Position numbers and translations under genes: made by a program. Shown piece after piece: positions 1-11,180 of a DNA stretch of 64,000 nt; positions within the stretch are counted from its first letter, which is position 1, and each line of letters begins with the position of its first letter. A model generated the notes under the pieces. It was not told where the DNA came from and searched no databases. It worked only from the letters and a program-made list of their open reading frames with translations. The stretch lies in the NCBI GenBank assembly GCA_039881145.1, contig JAYKKI010000052.1, positions 10,857,001 to 10,921,000 on the forward strand. The letters are read 5' to 3'. Origin of the DNA: Druceiella hillmani. Its lineage: Eukaryota; Arthropoda; Insecta; Lepidoptera; Hepialidae.

Positions 1-1650
1 CCCGTATTGTTGACGTATTCGGAGATAATCCTTTTCAACCGCCGTACATTTTAGTTTTGCTTTCGTATTTTTTTCATAATCTTGTTGGTACCGGCGGTCA
101 GGATGATTCTTTGTGAATGCTTGACTGCGTTTGAAATTAGTATAGGTTGTAGTTGGAGCTTTTTGTGGAGTGGGATTTTATGTGCACACGAATTCCGTTT
201 GAATTCAAAATATTTACAGGGTATTGTATTCCGATTTATTTTAGCAATAGTTAAATGTTATTTGCACAAGTTCAAAGCGCTCCAAGTTTGACTCCATGAA
301 AACTATTTTAATGATCTGAAACATATTTTTAATTTGGCGGAATATTTTTCTGTCGATGCCGCGAATTTTCGACATTAACCATGACGTGTAATTTTTTTTA
401 CGGAATTATTTTGGTATCAGCCACAAAAATAAATTTTCCCATTAATTTGTCATGGCAACTTTGTGCTATGAAATATGAAATCCTACACCAGACTGCCAAT
501 TACTATTCAAGTAACACAGGAGATGAGTTTGAAGTAAGTTTTGTCTTCATTGGACTGCCAAGTTAACATAGTGGCTGGCCATATTCCAAACAGAAAGTAT
601 ATAGATCGTCAGTGGTCTTTATTTTGAGGATAAACAAGGAAAGTTATCAAAAAATTTTATTTTATATTTTAATTCTGTATCTATATGGATTAAATGACAT
701 TTTTGCTTAACAGTAAGGATAGTTTTCAAGATTTATCAAATATTAACGTCACTGCCGGTGAAAGCTACGTGGACGTATGGAAAAAGGAAACAAAACATGC
801 GAATGTGCATTCGTAACTACTGTTTCAGCAGTGGGAGTGTACGTACAGAGCGTTTATGATTTTTATGTCTGGTACGAATATACAATTTCTGTCAAAAGTT
901 TACGAGCCGACAGTTGGGGCGTGCTTACACAGATTATGCGGCTGCGGCGGCACACTGTTCGCGCTTGACGGGGGTCGACAGATTACGGTCAGGTTTATTG
1001 AGTCGAGGTTTTGAGCGGCGGAAGGGCGCGGGTGGATAAATATGCCGATGGCGGATTCTAAGACCTTATGCACACGTGCCGGCTAGACAATATTTATATA
1101 GGTCGGGTTTGAGTCTGGCGCGCGATGGGCTGGGTTTAGTTGAACTTAGTTCGAGGCATGCGGAGACGTTTAAAGGTGTTGATAGGTACTAAACTGTGGC
1201 GGTTAGCGGCATTTAAAAAGTTGCCGAGTTTCAAATGTGACGAAAAAGAAAATTATAGAACACATATGTAAGACTAATCCCATTGTGTAAATTTATTTTT
1301 TACAAAATTTAAACTGCTTCAGGGAATGTGATATTAATCTCGGTGTTTCTGAAAAAGGAATTCATACGAATTATTGGCTACCGTTTTTAATCCTTTGTTT
1401 GATGGGTCTTAAAAGTAATTTAACTAAAAAAAATGGGTCTTGTCGAATTCTATTTGTTTGGAAAAGTGGAAATATGTTATATTTCCGGTTTCAGATTCTG
1501 CTAGATCTCCACTTTTTGTGATATTTTGAAAATTTTAAGCTCCTTTGAAATTAATTTTACTATTATTAAATTGAATTTATTCTTCTTTTTGGAGTTTTGC
1601 TTCTATCGGAGCTTGGGTAACATGTTTTCTTTATTTATGAAAAAATTGGT
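1..1650. other. Non-coding stretch with a GC-rich patch
   Basis: No frame here looks coding. Most of it is AT-rich, but about 905-1175 is clearly GC- and CpG-richer. That patch holds a palindromic E-box CACGTG (1073-1078), a TATA-like TATTTATATA (1091-1100) and GC-rich runs. It could be a promoter or enhancer of a flanking gene. This rests on composition only. Confidence 0.3.
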
Positions 1651-1653
1651 TTA

Positions 1654-2464
1654 ACAGCCGAACCACTTCCACAGGTTTCTTAAACCAGGAGTGCCACAGG
1701 CGGCCTTTTTTTCATTTTCCTACAATTATTCCTTGGATAATGAGTTGGGCGTTGTTGTTATCTACGCTTAATTGTTTTCACAAGTTTCATTCGTTTTTCA
1801 AGCTCTACATCATATACCATATACCATTAATTTTTCAAGCTCTACATCATATACCATATACCATTCGTTTCTCAAGCTCTACATCATATACCATATACCA
1901 TTCGTTTTTCAAACTCTACGTCATATACCATATACCATTCGTTTTTCAAGCTCTACATCATATACCATTCGTTTTTCAAGCTCTACATCATATACCATTC
2001 GTTTTTCAAGCTCTACATCATATACTATATACTATTCGTTTTTCAAGCTCTGTATCATATACCACATACCATTCGTTTTTCAACCTCTACATCATATACC
2101 ATTCGTTTTTCAAGCTCTGCATCATATACCATATACTATTCGTTTTTCAAGCTCTACATCATACACCATTCGTTTTTCCAGCTCTACGGCGTCTACACCA
2201 TATATAGAAGACTAGACTCTGAAACAGAACTCCGCAAAAAAACTGACAGTTTTCGAAATGTAGATATACCTATTTTGTAACAAAAGAAGGAGTACTGCAA
2301 AAGCTTGGAAAACAAATGGAAACTTGTGAAAACAATGAAGTGTAGAAACGTAGATAACAATAACGTCTTCCAACTCATTATCCAATGAATAATTGCAGGA
2401 AAATCAAAAATAGGCCGGTGGTGGCACTCCTGGTTTGAGGAAACTGTGGAAGTGGTTCGGCTGT
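1654..2464. mobile_element. Foldback/MITE-like element with long inverted repeats around a minisatellite
   Basis: The stretch from ACAGCCGAACCACTTCCACA at 1654 to about 1790 is repeated as an imperfect reverse complement at about 2290-2464, which ends TGGAAGTGGTTCGGCTGT. Both arms also share the segments CCAGGAGTGCCAC, GGATAATGAGTTGG and TTGTTTTCACAAGTTTC. The arms are about 135-175 bp with small indels and enclose a tandem array. There is no transposase frame, so the element is non-autonomous. I could not identify a clear target-site duplication: the flanks are TTA on the left and ATTA on the right. The superfamily is unknown. Confidence 0.7.
1790..2185. repeat. Minisatellite of 30/37-bp units inside the foldback element
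   Basis: About eleven units of the form GTTTTTCAAGCTCTACATCA followed by one or two copies of TATACCAT. Successive unit starts at 1941, 1971 and 2001 are 30 bp apart, and the next at 2038 is 37 bp on. The short and long forms differ by one extra TATACCA-type segment. Overlapping frames of about 150 codons across the array are by-products of the repeat, not genes. Confidence 0.85.
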
Positions 2465-2547
2465 ATTACTACCTCCCATTTTAAATCAACTGCTTCAAAA
2501 TAAAAAGCATGATGTTATTTTCCATACAATAGCATATAATAGCACTA

Positions 2548-3400
2548 TTATATAATAGCATTCCATACATTGCAATATAATAGCACTGACAATACGTAGC
2601 AGCGTATTATTCTCATGCCCAGATTGAGATTTCTGTCGCGTAATATGCATTTTAAAGAAAATTGAACGGACCATTTCAATGCGAACTTCGATGTCATATG
2701 CGTTGTCGCCACTTTCACAGATTCAGCTTTTCCGATATTTGAATTTGTTGCCTTTTTGATAGCTTCTGTACCAAAGTATGTTGTCATGCGAAAAATCAAA
2801 TTTGTAGTCTTTGAAGAAGTCAGTTCATCAGAATCCGAGGGAGTACCGTCAAAATACTGAATGTTGTTAATCGGGATGTCATTAACGATTAGACCATAGT
2901 GGTTATAACGTATTGTGTGTAAATGCTTCTGCATATAAATAAAATAAAATTATCAACAATATACAACCTTGTCTTATTCCTTGATACTAATTTTGTGTAC
3001 TGAAATTTCGTTACCCGCTTTTACTACAGCGCTGTGGCTCCCTTACACTTTTCTGATAAGTCTTATGCTTCTCTTATCCAAATCCTTGGGAATGAGGATC
3101 TCGATGAGTTTTTCGTGTTGTACTTTATTGAAAGCCTTTTCGTAGACAATGAAGCATATAAGTAGATCATGGTTCATGTTTAGGCATATCTTATTAAGTA
3201 TTCGAACCCAAAAAAGGATATTTCTAATGCCGAATCCATTTTTGAAGCTAATTTATATGTCTTCATGACCCTTTTCACATTTACAATATGTTCCACGATG
3301 TATTACGTTCATAAATATCTTCAAAATACGACTCATTTAGCTTACAGCCTGGTAACCGTTGCACGATTTTGGTCTGATTTTCTTAAAGAGTTATAAAGGG
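2548..3400 (-). pseudogene. Non-LTR retrotransposon reverse-transcriptase remnant
   Basis: On the minus strand, 3400 to about 2950 reads through stops and frameshifts as a LINE reverse-transcriptase palm. It includes a match to the motif-A region, where CFIVYEKAFNKVQHEKLIEI stands for the usual CFIDFEKAFDRVQHEKL pattern; the catalytic Asp position holds Tyr or Glu. The 128-codon frame at 2548-2934 continues into the post-palm region and ends LGMRIIRCYVLSVLLYCNVW, like the LRIRMLRCYVWSVLLYGCE signature that follows the RT domain in this group. No endonuclease is visible. It is a dead, 5'-truncated copy; the clade cannot be fixed by eye. Confidence 0.7.
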
Positions 3401-3763
3401 GTAATGTCGATTTTACAATCTTGGTTGTTGAGGTTTACAAGTATGTCTTCAATATATTTTCTGATTTATTGAAACTGTTTTCATTTTCTATATCAAATGA
3501 CTTTCGTTTTTATCGGCCATATAAGATGGTTTAGATCTGAATTACGCTCCACTTTTCTTCACTTTTTCACCGTATCTGTTTTCTTTACCATCACAAAATC
3601 TATTTCAACTTCATCAAACCCTTCTTTGTTTATAATACTAATGTTGTTTCTAATTTTTCTTCGTTATCTATACTAATGTGATGAAAAGTAATATTCGTTC
3701 TTCGTCGTAATTTCCATAGCGTTCATAAAATATAAGTCTGTTTAAATTTTTCTCAAATAAAAG
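3401..3763. other. Non-coding, probably decayed LINE-derived sequence
   Basis: AT-rich sequence directly upstream of the LINE remnant with no open frame of note. It may be older parts of the same element, but I can see no protein motif in it. Confidence 0.3.
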
Positions 3764-3975
3764 AAACTACGTGACTCTATTTAAATTCTTTACCACGAGC
3801 TGGGTTTCGTTATGTGACAACACCTTCAGATGGTCAATTTGTAAATATTATCTAACATCGAATATTAAGAATCTTTACAAACCTAGGTCGTATTAAAGAA
3901 TTTATATAAATTAGAAATAATATTATATCACGTAGTTTCATTTAGTTGTGAAAAATGTAATTGTATAGAAGTTCT
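3764..3975. mobile_element. Decayed copy A of the hammerhead-bearing palindromic element
   Basis: The left half (AAACTACGTGA then TCTTTACCACGA) and right half (TCACGTAGTTTCATTTAGTT) are inverted copies of the same sequence found at 58.5 kb. On the minus strand 3793-3833 keeps the 41-nt hammerhead layout, but with changes: CTGAAGG for CTGAAGA, CCAT instead of CCAC in the 5' arm of stem I, and CCCAGCTC where CCTAGGTC is expected. The right half keeps CCTAGGTCG but has lost the CTGAAGA half of the core. It is the oldest-looking of the four copies. Confidence 0.7.
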
Positions 3976-5061
3976 AAAAAATTAGTAACTGTTTATTTTG
4001 TTTCAAACAAATAACCGCAAACATTTAAATAGAAGGTACGATCAGGAACGTTAGGAAAAGCTTTTTGTTATTTATTATTTTAAGTTAGTTTTTCTCGTGG
4101 TTTGCATATTTAACGAGTTGAAAGATAAATGTGCGAGGACAGCGTACGTTTTGCGACAGGGACCGTCCGATATTTTTAAACCGTTATTTCTAAAACATCG
4201 CCAACAGCAGTTTCCGTATCATAATAATTTTTATATGTAATGCGCTTAATAAGTTCTCAGCGGTACAAAATATAAAAATTAAAATCGGAAATTAGTGGAG
4301 ACCAATCGCCGCGCGAGGTGTGCATGCGGCCGCGCGTAGCGAGCCGGTGGCTTGTCGCGTGCAGATTCGGGCGTCAAGTTGCCCGCCTATTGAGAGTTAA
4401 ATCAAAAATTCGGTTTACAATATCATGCTCTGATTGTTGGCAACACATTTCACTGTCGCCCCATGCCGACTTTTGGGATAATTGTGGTGCGTATGACGTA
4501 AACACTCGACCACGTAATGACAGCATTTATTATTATTATAGCAGAGTTTTCTTTATACGTATGTTTTAGAACATTTATGTCGGAAAATAATTTTGAAATA
4601 ATTTAAGTTTTAGTTGGAACTTCTAAGTGTGGGACGTTTTATTTATGGCAGGAAGTGAACGACCAATATGAATAATTTTTATGAATGAAATATATACTTT
4701 GTATTACAAATTATATTCAAAAATATACCTCGATAATTCGTGAGTTTAAAATGTGAATTGTTTGAATTGGACTTTTTGCAATTGATTTTTATTTTGTATC
4801 GATTGTGTGGTGTAATATTACATTTTATTTATTCACTTACGCCACTGTATTGTAACTTATCTAAATACCGAGATGGCTGACTTATTGCCACAATAGCAAT
4901 TTCTTACAGTCAATCATAATGTGACATGTGTGAAATATTAGTACCGGGTTGTATACTGGCGAACGATTATTATTCTTGATTAGTATCGTTCCCAATTTAC
5001 GACAATATTCATGAATAAAAATAATTTTCGGTACAAACCACATTTCAAATAAATTAAGGGT
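3976..5061. other. Non-coding stretch with a CpG-rich patch
   Basis: No coding signal. Bases 4300-4510 are GC-rich (CCGCGCGAGG, GGCCGCGCG) and contain a CRE-like TGACGTAA (4495-4502). A frame of 83 codons crosses this patch but has no recognisable domain. The rest is AT-rich. This could be a regulatory region. Confidence 0.25.
4866..4920 (-). repeat. Fragment of LINE/SINE 3' tail
   Basis: The reverse complement reads GATTGACTGTAAGAAATTGC then AGCAATAAG-like and GTCAGCCAT segments. This is a diverged copy of the tail seen at 18.15, 24.36, 31.63, 38.58 and 48.06 kb (GACTGTAAGAGATTGCTC, AGCAATAAGTCC). Only the tail is present. Confidence 0.45.
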
Positions 5062-5470
5062 CAGAGAAGGTATAGGGAGATATTAAAGGATAAATTATCG
5101 ACGTAATTTCTACCTGTAGGTTATGTATAATATACCATTTAGAAAGATTTACATATAGATATATAGAAGAGATACAAACACTTCATAAATTAAAGTTAAA
5201 TGAAATAAGACCAGCGACACGTCATGATCAGAGAAGGTATGGGGAGATAGTGAAGGATAGATTAAAGACCTGATTTTTATCCATAGATTTTGTATGCTAG
5301 AATATTTTGAAAGATTGTTACATATCTATATATATCAATGATACAAACACTTCGTAAATTAATGTTAAACGATATAAGACCACCGATAGGTTAGGGCTAG
5401 AGAAGATATAGGGAGATAGTGAAGGAAAATTACAGACGTGATTTCTATCCATAAGTTAAGTATGGCAGAA

Positions 5471-5475
<5 letters not shown>

Positions 5476-5518
<43 letters not shown>
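5476..5518. repeat. (TA)n microsatellite
   Basis: Uninterrupted TA dinucleotide run at the left edge of the inverted segment. Confidence 0.97.
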
Positions 5519-5521
<3 letters not shown>

Positions 5522-5598
5522 AATTACAAACACGCCGCTGGTCTTGTCGCTGGTCTTATTTCACTGACTTTATTACACGAAGTGTTTGTAAATGTGTA

Positions 5599-5603
<5 letters not shown>

Positions 5604-5666
<63 letters not shown>
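5604..5666. repeat. (TA)n microsatellite
   Basis: Uninterrupted TA run of about 62 bases at the right edge of the inverted segment. Confidence 0.97.
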
Positions 5667-5667
<1 letters not shown>

Positions 5668-5810
5668 ACAGTTACAAACACTTCGTATATTAAAGTTTAG
5701 TGAAATAAGACCAGCGATACGTCAAGTGTACGTATAGGGAGATAGTGAAAGATGAATATAAAAGTGATTTCGATGCGTAGGTTATGGTATGCTAGAGAAT
5801 GTTGAACATG

Positions 5811-6429
5811 GTACTTTATATTTTAAATTTAGTTGATTTAAAAACCTTGTTGCATATGCTGTTAAATATTGTCTACAGAATACAGTTCAATTCTAAGCAT
5901 TTTGAAAGATTTTTAGGGAATTGTTTTGATTGCCAATCTCGATAGTTTCTTGTTTAATTGAAAACAATTCTATATAGTTTTATTTTTGATTATGACAATG
6001 TGATCATTATATAATAACTTATAATAAAAAGAAATTATGAATGAGGTACATTTGCAGAAATATTTTTAACTCTTTAAAAAAAAGTTACAAATCGGCTTCT
6101 TCAAATTATGATTAGGACGTTCAAACTTTCAGACAAAACGTTATAACTTTAATGTTACCAGATTTCGTTAATAATTTTCATTATATAGGTAGAAAAAACT
6201 ACCTTTTTTATTGTTAATTTCAATTTCAAAATAATATAAATTTTTTTCGAGATCATATTTGGTTCTAAAGGAGACCAGCAAAAGTCTATATAGTGTTGGG
6301 CCAGAGGTGTTACAAGATTAAAAATGAGACTCTTAAATCGACAAAATTAAAGGAAAATAAGCTGCTTAAAACTTTTATTTGGATCTTCGATCAGACAAAT
6401 GAGAAATCTTGTATTTGTTTATGAATAAT
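5811..6429. other. AT-rich non-coding sequence
   Basis: No open frame, RNA gene or clear repeat seen. Confidence 0.4.
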
Positions 6430-7215
6430 CAAATTTTTTATTTGCGAAACTCTGAACCGGCAAGATGCTATAAAGAGCAAATTATGTCATATTGTATTCT
6501 CTACATCGATGTAACATACTAGTCCATGAAACTCGCAAATCAAACAGGGTAGTCAAAAAAGCTATATAAAACTCGGAAAGCGTGAAGAAGACATTTAACA
6601 ATTTATTTTTCATCAATTTAGGCAATGACCACAAAGTAAAAAAAAATCGATATTTATTATTTTTTGTAATCATTTAAAAAAAAATTATTATGCATTTCCT
6701 TCCATTTTATTGTTAATATTAATTCTTATTAACAATTCTTGATATATTAAAAACAATTCTATGCGCGTTTATAAGGTATATTTCTTTTTGTAACGTGGCT
6801 ACAAATTGTGTTTCATATTTTACTCTTTCCTAATAGGCAATCGCTGAATAATTTTTTGGATCTAAAAATATTAACTTTTTTAAAAATTGTTTTCTATTTC
6901 TGTAACGTTTTTTATCTAACAATACATAATTTTGAAAATTTTATTCTATTTCTATAACGTCAAGCCCACTTTCCCTAATCTCTTTTCCTGTTTAAACGGC
7001 AAATATTTCAAGGGCGGCAAGCTAGATTTTTTCTTTTGTAACGTGGTTACAAATTATTTCATAATTTACTCTTTCCTGATAGGCAATCGCTGAATAATTT
7101 TTTTTATACCTAAAAATACTAACTATTTTACAAATTGTATTTTATTTCTGTAACGTCAAGCCCATTTTCGCTCGTCTCCTTTCCTATTTAAACAGCAAAT
7201 ATTTCAAGGCATGGT
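6430..7215 (+). repeat. Dispersed repeat, two partial copies in tandem
   Basis: A segment with TTTGTAACGTGGCTACAAATTG, TACTCTTTCCTAATAGGC, AATCGCTGAATAATTTTT, TAACGTCAAGCCCA and TATTTCAAGG occurs at about 6775-7020 and again at about 7030-7210. The preceding 6430-6670 part (AAACTCGGAAAGCGTGAAGA, CAATTTAGGCAATGACCAC) reappears diverged at 9650-9790, and the CTCTTTCC...CGCTGAAT part at 9930-10080. This indicates an interspersed family of unknown class. Confidence 0.6.
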
Positions 7216-7895
7216 GCCGTTGCAGGCTAATAGAATAAAACATTATAAAATTTTAATTTTTTTATAAACCATAATGAACTTGCAATTTCTGTCGCTACTG
7301 TCAACAACTAGAACAACAGTTAACAATACGTCACAGTACACGTCATTGTCTGTCCAGCCACTGGCAATATTTCAATAGAGGTTAATAGTAAAGTTTAAAT
7401 CAAAAACACTTGTTGAATCCTCGCGGGGAATCAACTCTTAGCTACTTCCGCAATTTTATTCGAATGTGGGTCTTTCTGTTCAGTTCTGTTTGGATAGTAT
7501 TATTAAAAACAAACTTGGAGTGTGTATCTTACCTGTTTCAATACGTTTGAAACTGTAGTACAATATACTTAATTGGGATAACATCATTTGAATGGTTTGA
7601 ACTGGATATAATCTTAATTTTTAAAATATATACGTATTGCAACTTATTGTTGCGGATCTGTATTCTCTGATGGGTGGTGGTATTTATACTTCTAAAGCTG
7701 ATTTCTAAAAGGCCAATGACGAAATCTCTTTTGCCGTAATTGAAAACATCTCTTAATATCACGGTCTATTTATTAAATCATATCAGGATTGACGTGGCTC
7801 TATATGAAAGCTATTCCGTACAAATGAGATACAAAAAAAAAAATAAGGCAGACTCTGATTCATATACGCATAGATTTTATCTCGAAAAATTGCGT
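7216..7895. other. AT-rich non-coding sequence
   Basis: No supported gene. A 74-codon minus-strand frame (7538-7762) lacks any domain or splice context. Confidence 0.35.
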
Positions 7896-8335
7896 CTGTG
7901 AAATCGTGCAATATCAGAATATTTTCTCTAGTGCTCGTTGCCAAGTATCAGCCGTTCGACTGGACCGAGCCATCCGGCGTTCCGTCTTTATACGTTCGTT
8001 TCGCTGTGTATCGCTACAATCGCCTCGGTCCGCATTTAGTTGCCACGGCCGAAGTCGGCCCGAGCGTTCCGTGGAAATTTTGGAGCATTAGTGCTTTTCG
8101 CGTTTTCTTCTTGATCGCGTGTCGCTTGCGTCGGCGCGGATCGTCTGACCGATTGGCTAGGTCTGATACGCTGTCTGCTCGCGTCGATTACGAATTTACA
8201 GCATCCGCATGACTCTTATCGAGTACTTTGCGAATCTGTGGATCGTGTTTTATTAGTTGTATCGTGCAGTTAACGCGCCGTGATCGATGGTGTAATAGTG
8301 GAGTGTAGTTTTTTCTCGTAAGATTTACGATTTTG
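7896..8335 (+). promoter_or_regulatory. GC-rich island, candidate promoter and 5' non-coding exon
   Basis: About 400 bases are far richer in GC and CpG than either flank and then give way abruptly to AT-rich sequence. An arthropod-style initiator-like sequence (TATCAGCC near 7946) opens the block, and a weak donor-like TCGTAAGAT occurs at its end. Two overlapping plus-strand frames cross it, but they lack a well-placed ATG (the longer opens at GTG) and match no family. A leader exon of a gene continuing outside the window is plausible; an enhancer is the alternative. Confidence 0.35.
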
Positions 8336-9419
8336 TACTTGTGTGTATAAAAATAGGTCTATGGATCTTCCTTAAATGTGATTATAATATAAGTGTGTGT
8401 TTGGTGTGAGTCGAAATTGTTTATCGAAGTTTTTTTTTGTTTTTGCATTTGATCTTGTGATAGCGATTTTTTTTATTTGATTTGTAATTTTTGAATTAGA
8501 TTTTTGAAGTAGAATGAGCAAATAAGCGTAATGACGTAAATGGTTCTCATCCCTTTAGCCGAAGCTTATATATTAAGATGTTTTCTTTCTACGATTCATT
8601 AATCTGCTCAAGTTTATTCTCTTTTGTATGCACATGCCCTTTCTTGCTTTTCGTTCTTCGCATAGGTTTTTTTATTAAATCGTTCATTTATTCTGGCCGT
8701 ACAGGTAGTCAACGATATCATCTTAATTTTTAGAACTGGTGTTAATAAAGTGCTGTTAGGAGTTTATTAAATAAACGTCACGTGGGCTGAGCTGCGTTAA
8801 TCTCCAACAGTATCTGTCTTTGTCACTAATATTTGATTAATTGCAGTTATAAGGTTAATTGCGTTTTTATAATTTTGAATGATGATTTTGTTTCTCATAA
8901 AGATATGATTACAAAGTGACGCATAGACTTTGAATAATATTTTTGCCCTTAATATTTTATTAAAAAAATGTTTATTCAATCGATAGACAGTAGATATCAT
9001 TGTAAATAACAACGTATTGGTAGATTATATTTATCATGTGATTACGACCTTTTAAAATAGTCCACCTTCGTTAAATGTGGAGGTGAAAGTACCTACAGGC
9101 GAGTGCTAGTGAGAATTGCATATAAATGAGATGAATGACCGCATTAAGTAAATGAAAGTAGAGTATCACAGTATTCTATGTACGCATGCTATATAAAACA
9201 AATTCACATAAAATATTTATTGATACTATCTGCTTTAACTTACAACTTGACGATACTCCAAATTATGAGTATATAATATTCAGATCTGTGTTATCGAGTG
9301 GTACTCGTTTTCGTTTAACATGAATTTTTAAATAACTTTTAAATATTAACTGGCAAGCTCGCATTTACATTGATGTAAAGAACCTTATATATTACCATAA
9401 AGATGATTTTCAATGAAAA
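8336..9419. other. AT-rich non-coding sequence
   Basis: No supported gene; the 71-codon minus-strand frame at 8797-9012 looks random. Confidence 0.4.
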
Positions 9420-9534
9420 TTTAGTTAAAATTCATTCGTTAATTTTCATGCTATAAAATGACAAAAATCCGGCAAGTATAAATTAGGCACGCGTTACGAG
9501 GATACCTACACTATTTAAAGCACTCGCAAGCACA

Positions 9535-9610
<76 letters not shown>

Positions 9611-10085
9611 TGTATATATTTTTTGTTTCTAATTTAAAGAGTAAGACAAGTGTAAAACTCGAAAACAGCGAAAAAGACATTGATTTCGTGATTTCGATTA
9701 CACAGAGCAAATGTAATTGCCGTTAACAGTTTATTTTTAATTAATTTAGACGATGGCTACATATTAAAAAGTGGTGCCGATTACATTTTGTAATCTTTTT
9801 TAAAAAGTACGTCGTTAGTATTTCGACGTTTTTAAAAAGTGCTTCGTTAGTATTAAATGAAGTACTTCGTTAGTATTTCTTGATACTTAAAAATACAATA
9901 TATGCGTATTTATGACGATAGCTTTTTTTTTACTTTGTAGTATAATTACAAATTGTAGATTATTTTTTGCTCTTTTCCGATTGTCAGTCGTTGAATTTTT
10001 GAAAAAATTTAATTATTTTTTTATTATGTACTATATCCCTAACGCCGGGCCCATTTTCGCCGATCCTTTAAATCTGTAACTTTGT
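9420..10085 (+). repeat. Second diverged copy of the dispersed repeat at 6.4-7.2 kb
   Basis: It shares AAAACTCGAAAACAGCGAAA, AGTTTATTTTTAATTAATTTAG, ACAAATTGTAG, TGCTCTTTTCCGATTG and TAACGCCGGGCCCATTTTCGCC with the earlier copy, in the same order and orientation. It is interrupted by a TA/CA microsatellite. Confidence 0.5.
9538..9611. repeat. (TA)n(CA)n compound microsatellite
   Basis: TA run to 9588 followed directly by a CA run to 9611. Confidence 0.97.
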
Positions 10086-10292
10086 AGAAATTTTTCTGTG
10101 TCGAACTTATTTTGTTGACGATTTAGAAGTCCGACTGATAAATGACAGAGAACATTGTCGCAGTAGGGTTCCGTCATGACCCTTTCTTTGGTTACACAAT
10201 CCTAATGAGACACTTTACAAATTTACTCTACAAATAATTATATCAAAATGCTATCCAAACACACGGTTTATACAAACTGGCGTTGCTGTGCC

Positions 10293-10605
10293 TTTTATAC
10301 TGTTATACGGTATCAACTGAGTAAGTATTTTATACTGTTATACGGTATCAATTGAATAAGCATTTTATACTGTTATACGGTATCAATTGAGTAAGCCTTT
10401 TATACTGTTATACGGTATCAACTGAGTAAGCATTTTTAACTGTTATGCGGTTTCAACTGAGTGAGCATTTTATACTGTTATACGGTATCAATTGAGTTAG
10501 CCTGTTATACTGTTATACGGTATCAACGGAGTAAGCCTTTTATACTGTTATACGGTATCAACTGAGTAAGTCTTTTATACTGTTATACGGTATCAACTGT
10601 GTATT
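10293..10605 (+). repeat. 35-bp minisatellite, about nine copies
   Basis: The unit TTTTATACTGTTATACGG then TATCAACTGAGTAAGCA repeats with a 35-bp period (starts at 10293, 10328 and so on) to about 10600. Copies differ by one to three bases. It has no coding potential. Confidence 0.92.
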
Positions 10606-10651
10606 CGTATATATATATGTGTATAGATGTTGTAATGTATTTATATACGGT

Positions 10652-10990
10652 TTATTTCCACAAAACGCTCTGGAAGTTGAAAAAACTCATTAATAAAAAT
10701 CGTTCATGAAAAAATATGTTTCGCATCAAGTGAAAAACGTCTTCGTGCAATAAATACTGCACGGTCCGACCTGTGTTTACTATACAGATTTCGGATTTTT
10801 TTATAGCCATACGTTTAGTGTCAGAAGCACCTTGTATCTTACTTAAAAAAAATGTCGCGAGATACGTTTTACTGAAAGTGTTAATATTTTTACGCGAGAC
10901 GTTCGTGGCCAGCTCCATTAATAATGCTAAATTTTGTTTATTATTTAAACGTGTCACCACGATTCCACTGAAACCGGGCCAACGATAACA
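10652..10990. other. Unassigned region open on both strands
   Basis: A block of higher complexity lies between the 35-bp array and its inverted partial copies. Overlapping frames of 102 codons (minus, 10652-10960) and 71 codons (plus, 10773-10988) are present. Neither has a recognisable motif, signal peptide or splice context. It may be the core of an unknown non-autonomous element. Confidence 0.25.
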
Positions 10991-11130
10991 AGCGCCTGTC
11001 CCTTAAACGCTCATAAGAGAGTTGATTTTTATTTTACGTAATAAGACTGTCATCCAGCATCCATAATTTCGATGATTTATGGGGAATTTCGTGAATAAAA
11101 TTACATCAAAGTTTGGCAATACAAATTTTA

Positions 11131-11180
11131 TCAGTTGATACCGCATTCACAGTTTTTCTTAGTTGATACCGCATTCAAAA
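11131..11180 (-). repeat. Two inverted partial copies of the 35-bp unit
   Basis: AGTTGATACCGCATTCA occurs twice, 29 bases apart. Its reverse complement, TGAATGCGGTATCAACT, matches the ATACGGTATCAACT part of the 10.3-kb minisatellite; one unit of that array at about 10440 also has the ATGCGG variant. Confidence 0.6.

Larger units (their letters stand above)
5062..5810. repeat. About 168-bp tandem repeat with an internal inversion
   Basis: The landmark GAGAAGGTATAGGGAGATA recurs at about 5064, 5231 and 5399 (spacing 167-169), with a further copy at about 5725. Each unit also contains ACAAACACTTCGTAAATTAA and AATAAGACCAGCGA. Between the two TA microsatellites (about 5519-5603) part of the unit runs in reverse orientation (GCTGGTCTTATTTCACTGA, CGAAGTGTTTGTAAATG). 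The array is therefore interrupted by an inverted segment bounded by TA runs. Confidence 0.8.

Noticed and set aside
1740..2215. Two overlapping frames of about 150 codons
   Set aside because: Frames of the 30/37-bp minisatellite; low-complexity peptide only.
2548..2934. A host gene of 128 codons
   Set aside because: The sequence matches the post-RT segment of a LINE and lies beside the decayed palm region.
7898..8212. A 104-codon protein
   Set aside because: The frame opens at GTG, overlaps another frame in the same GC-rich island and matches no family; a leader or promoter is more likely.
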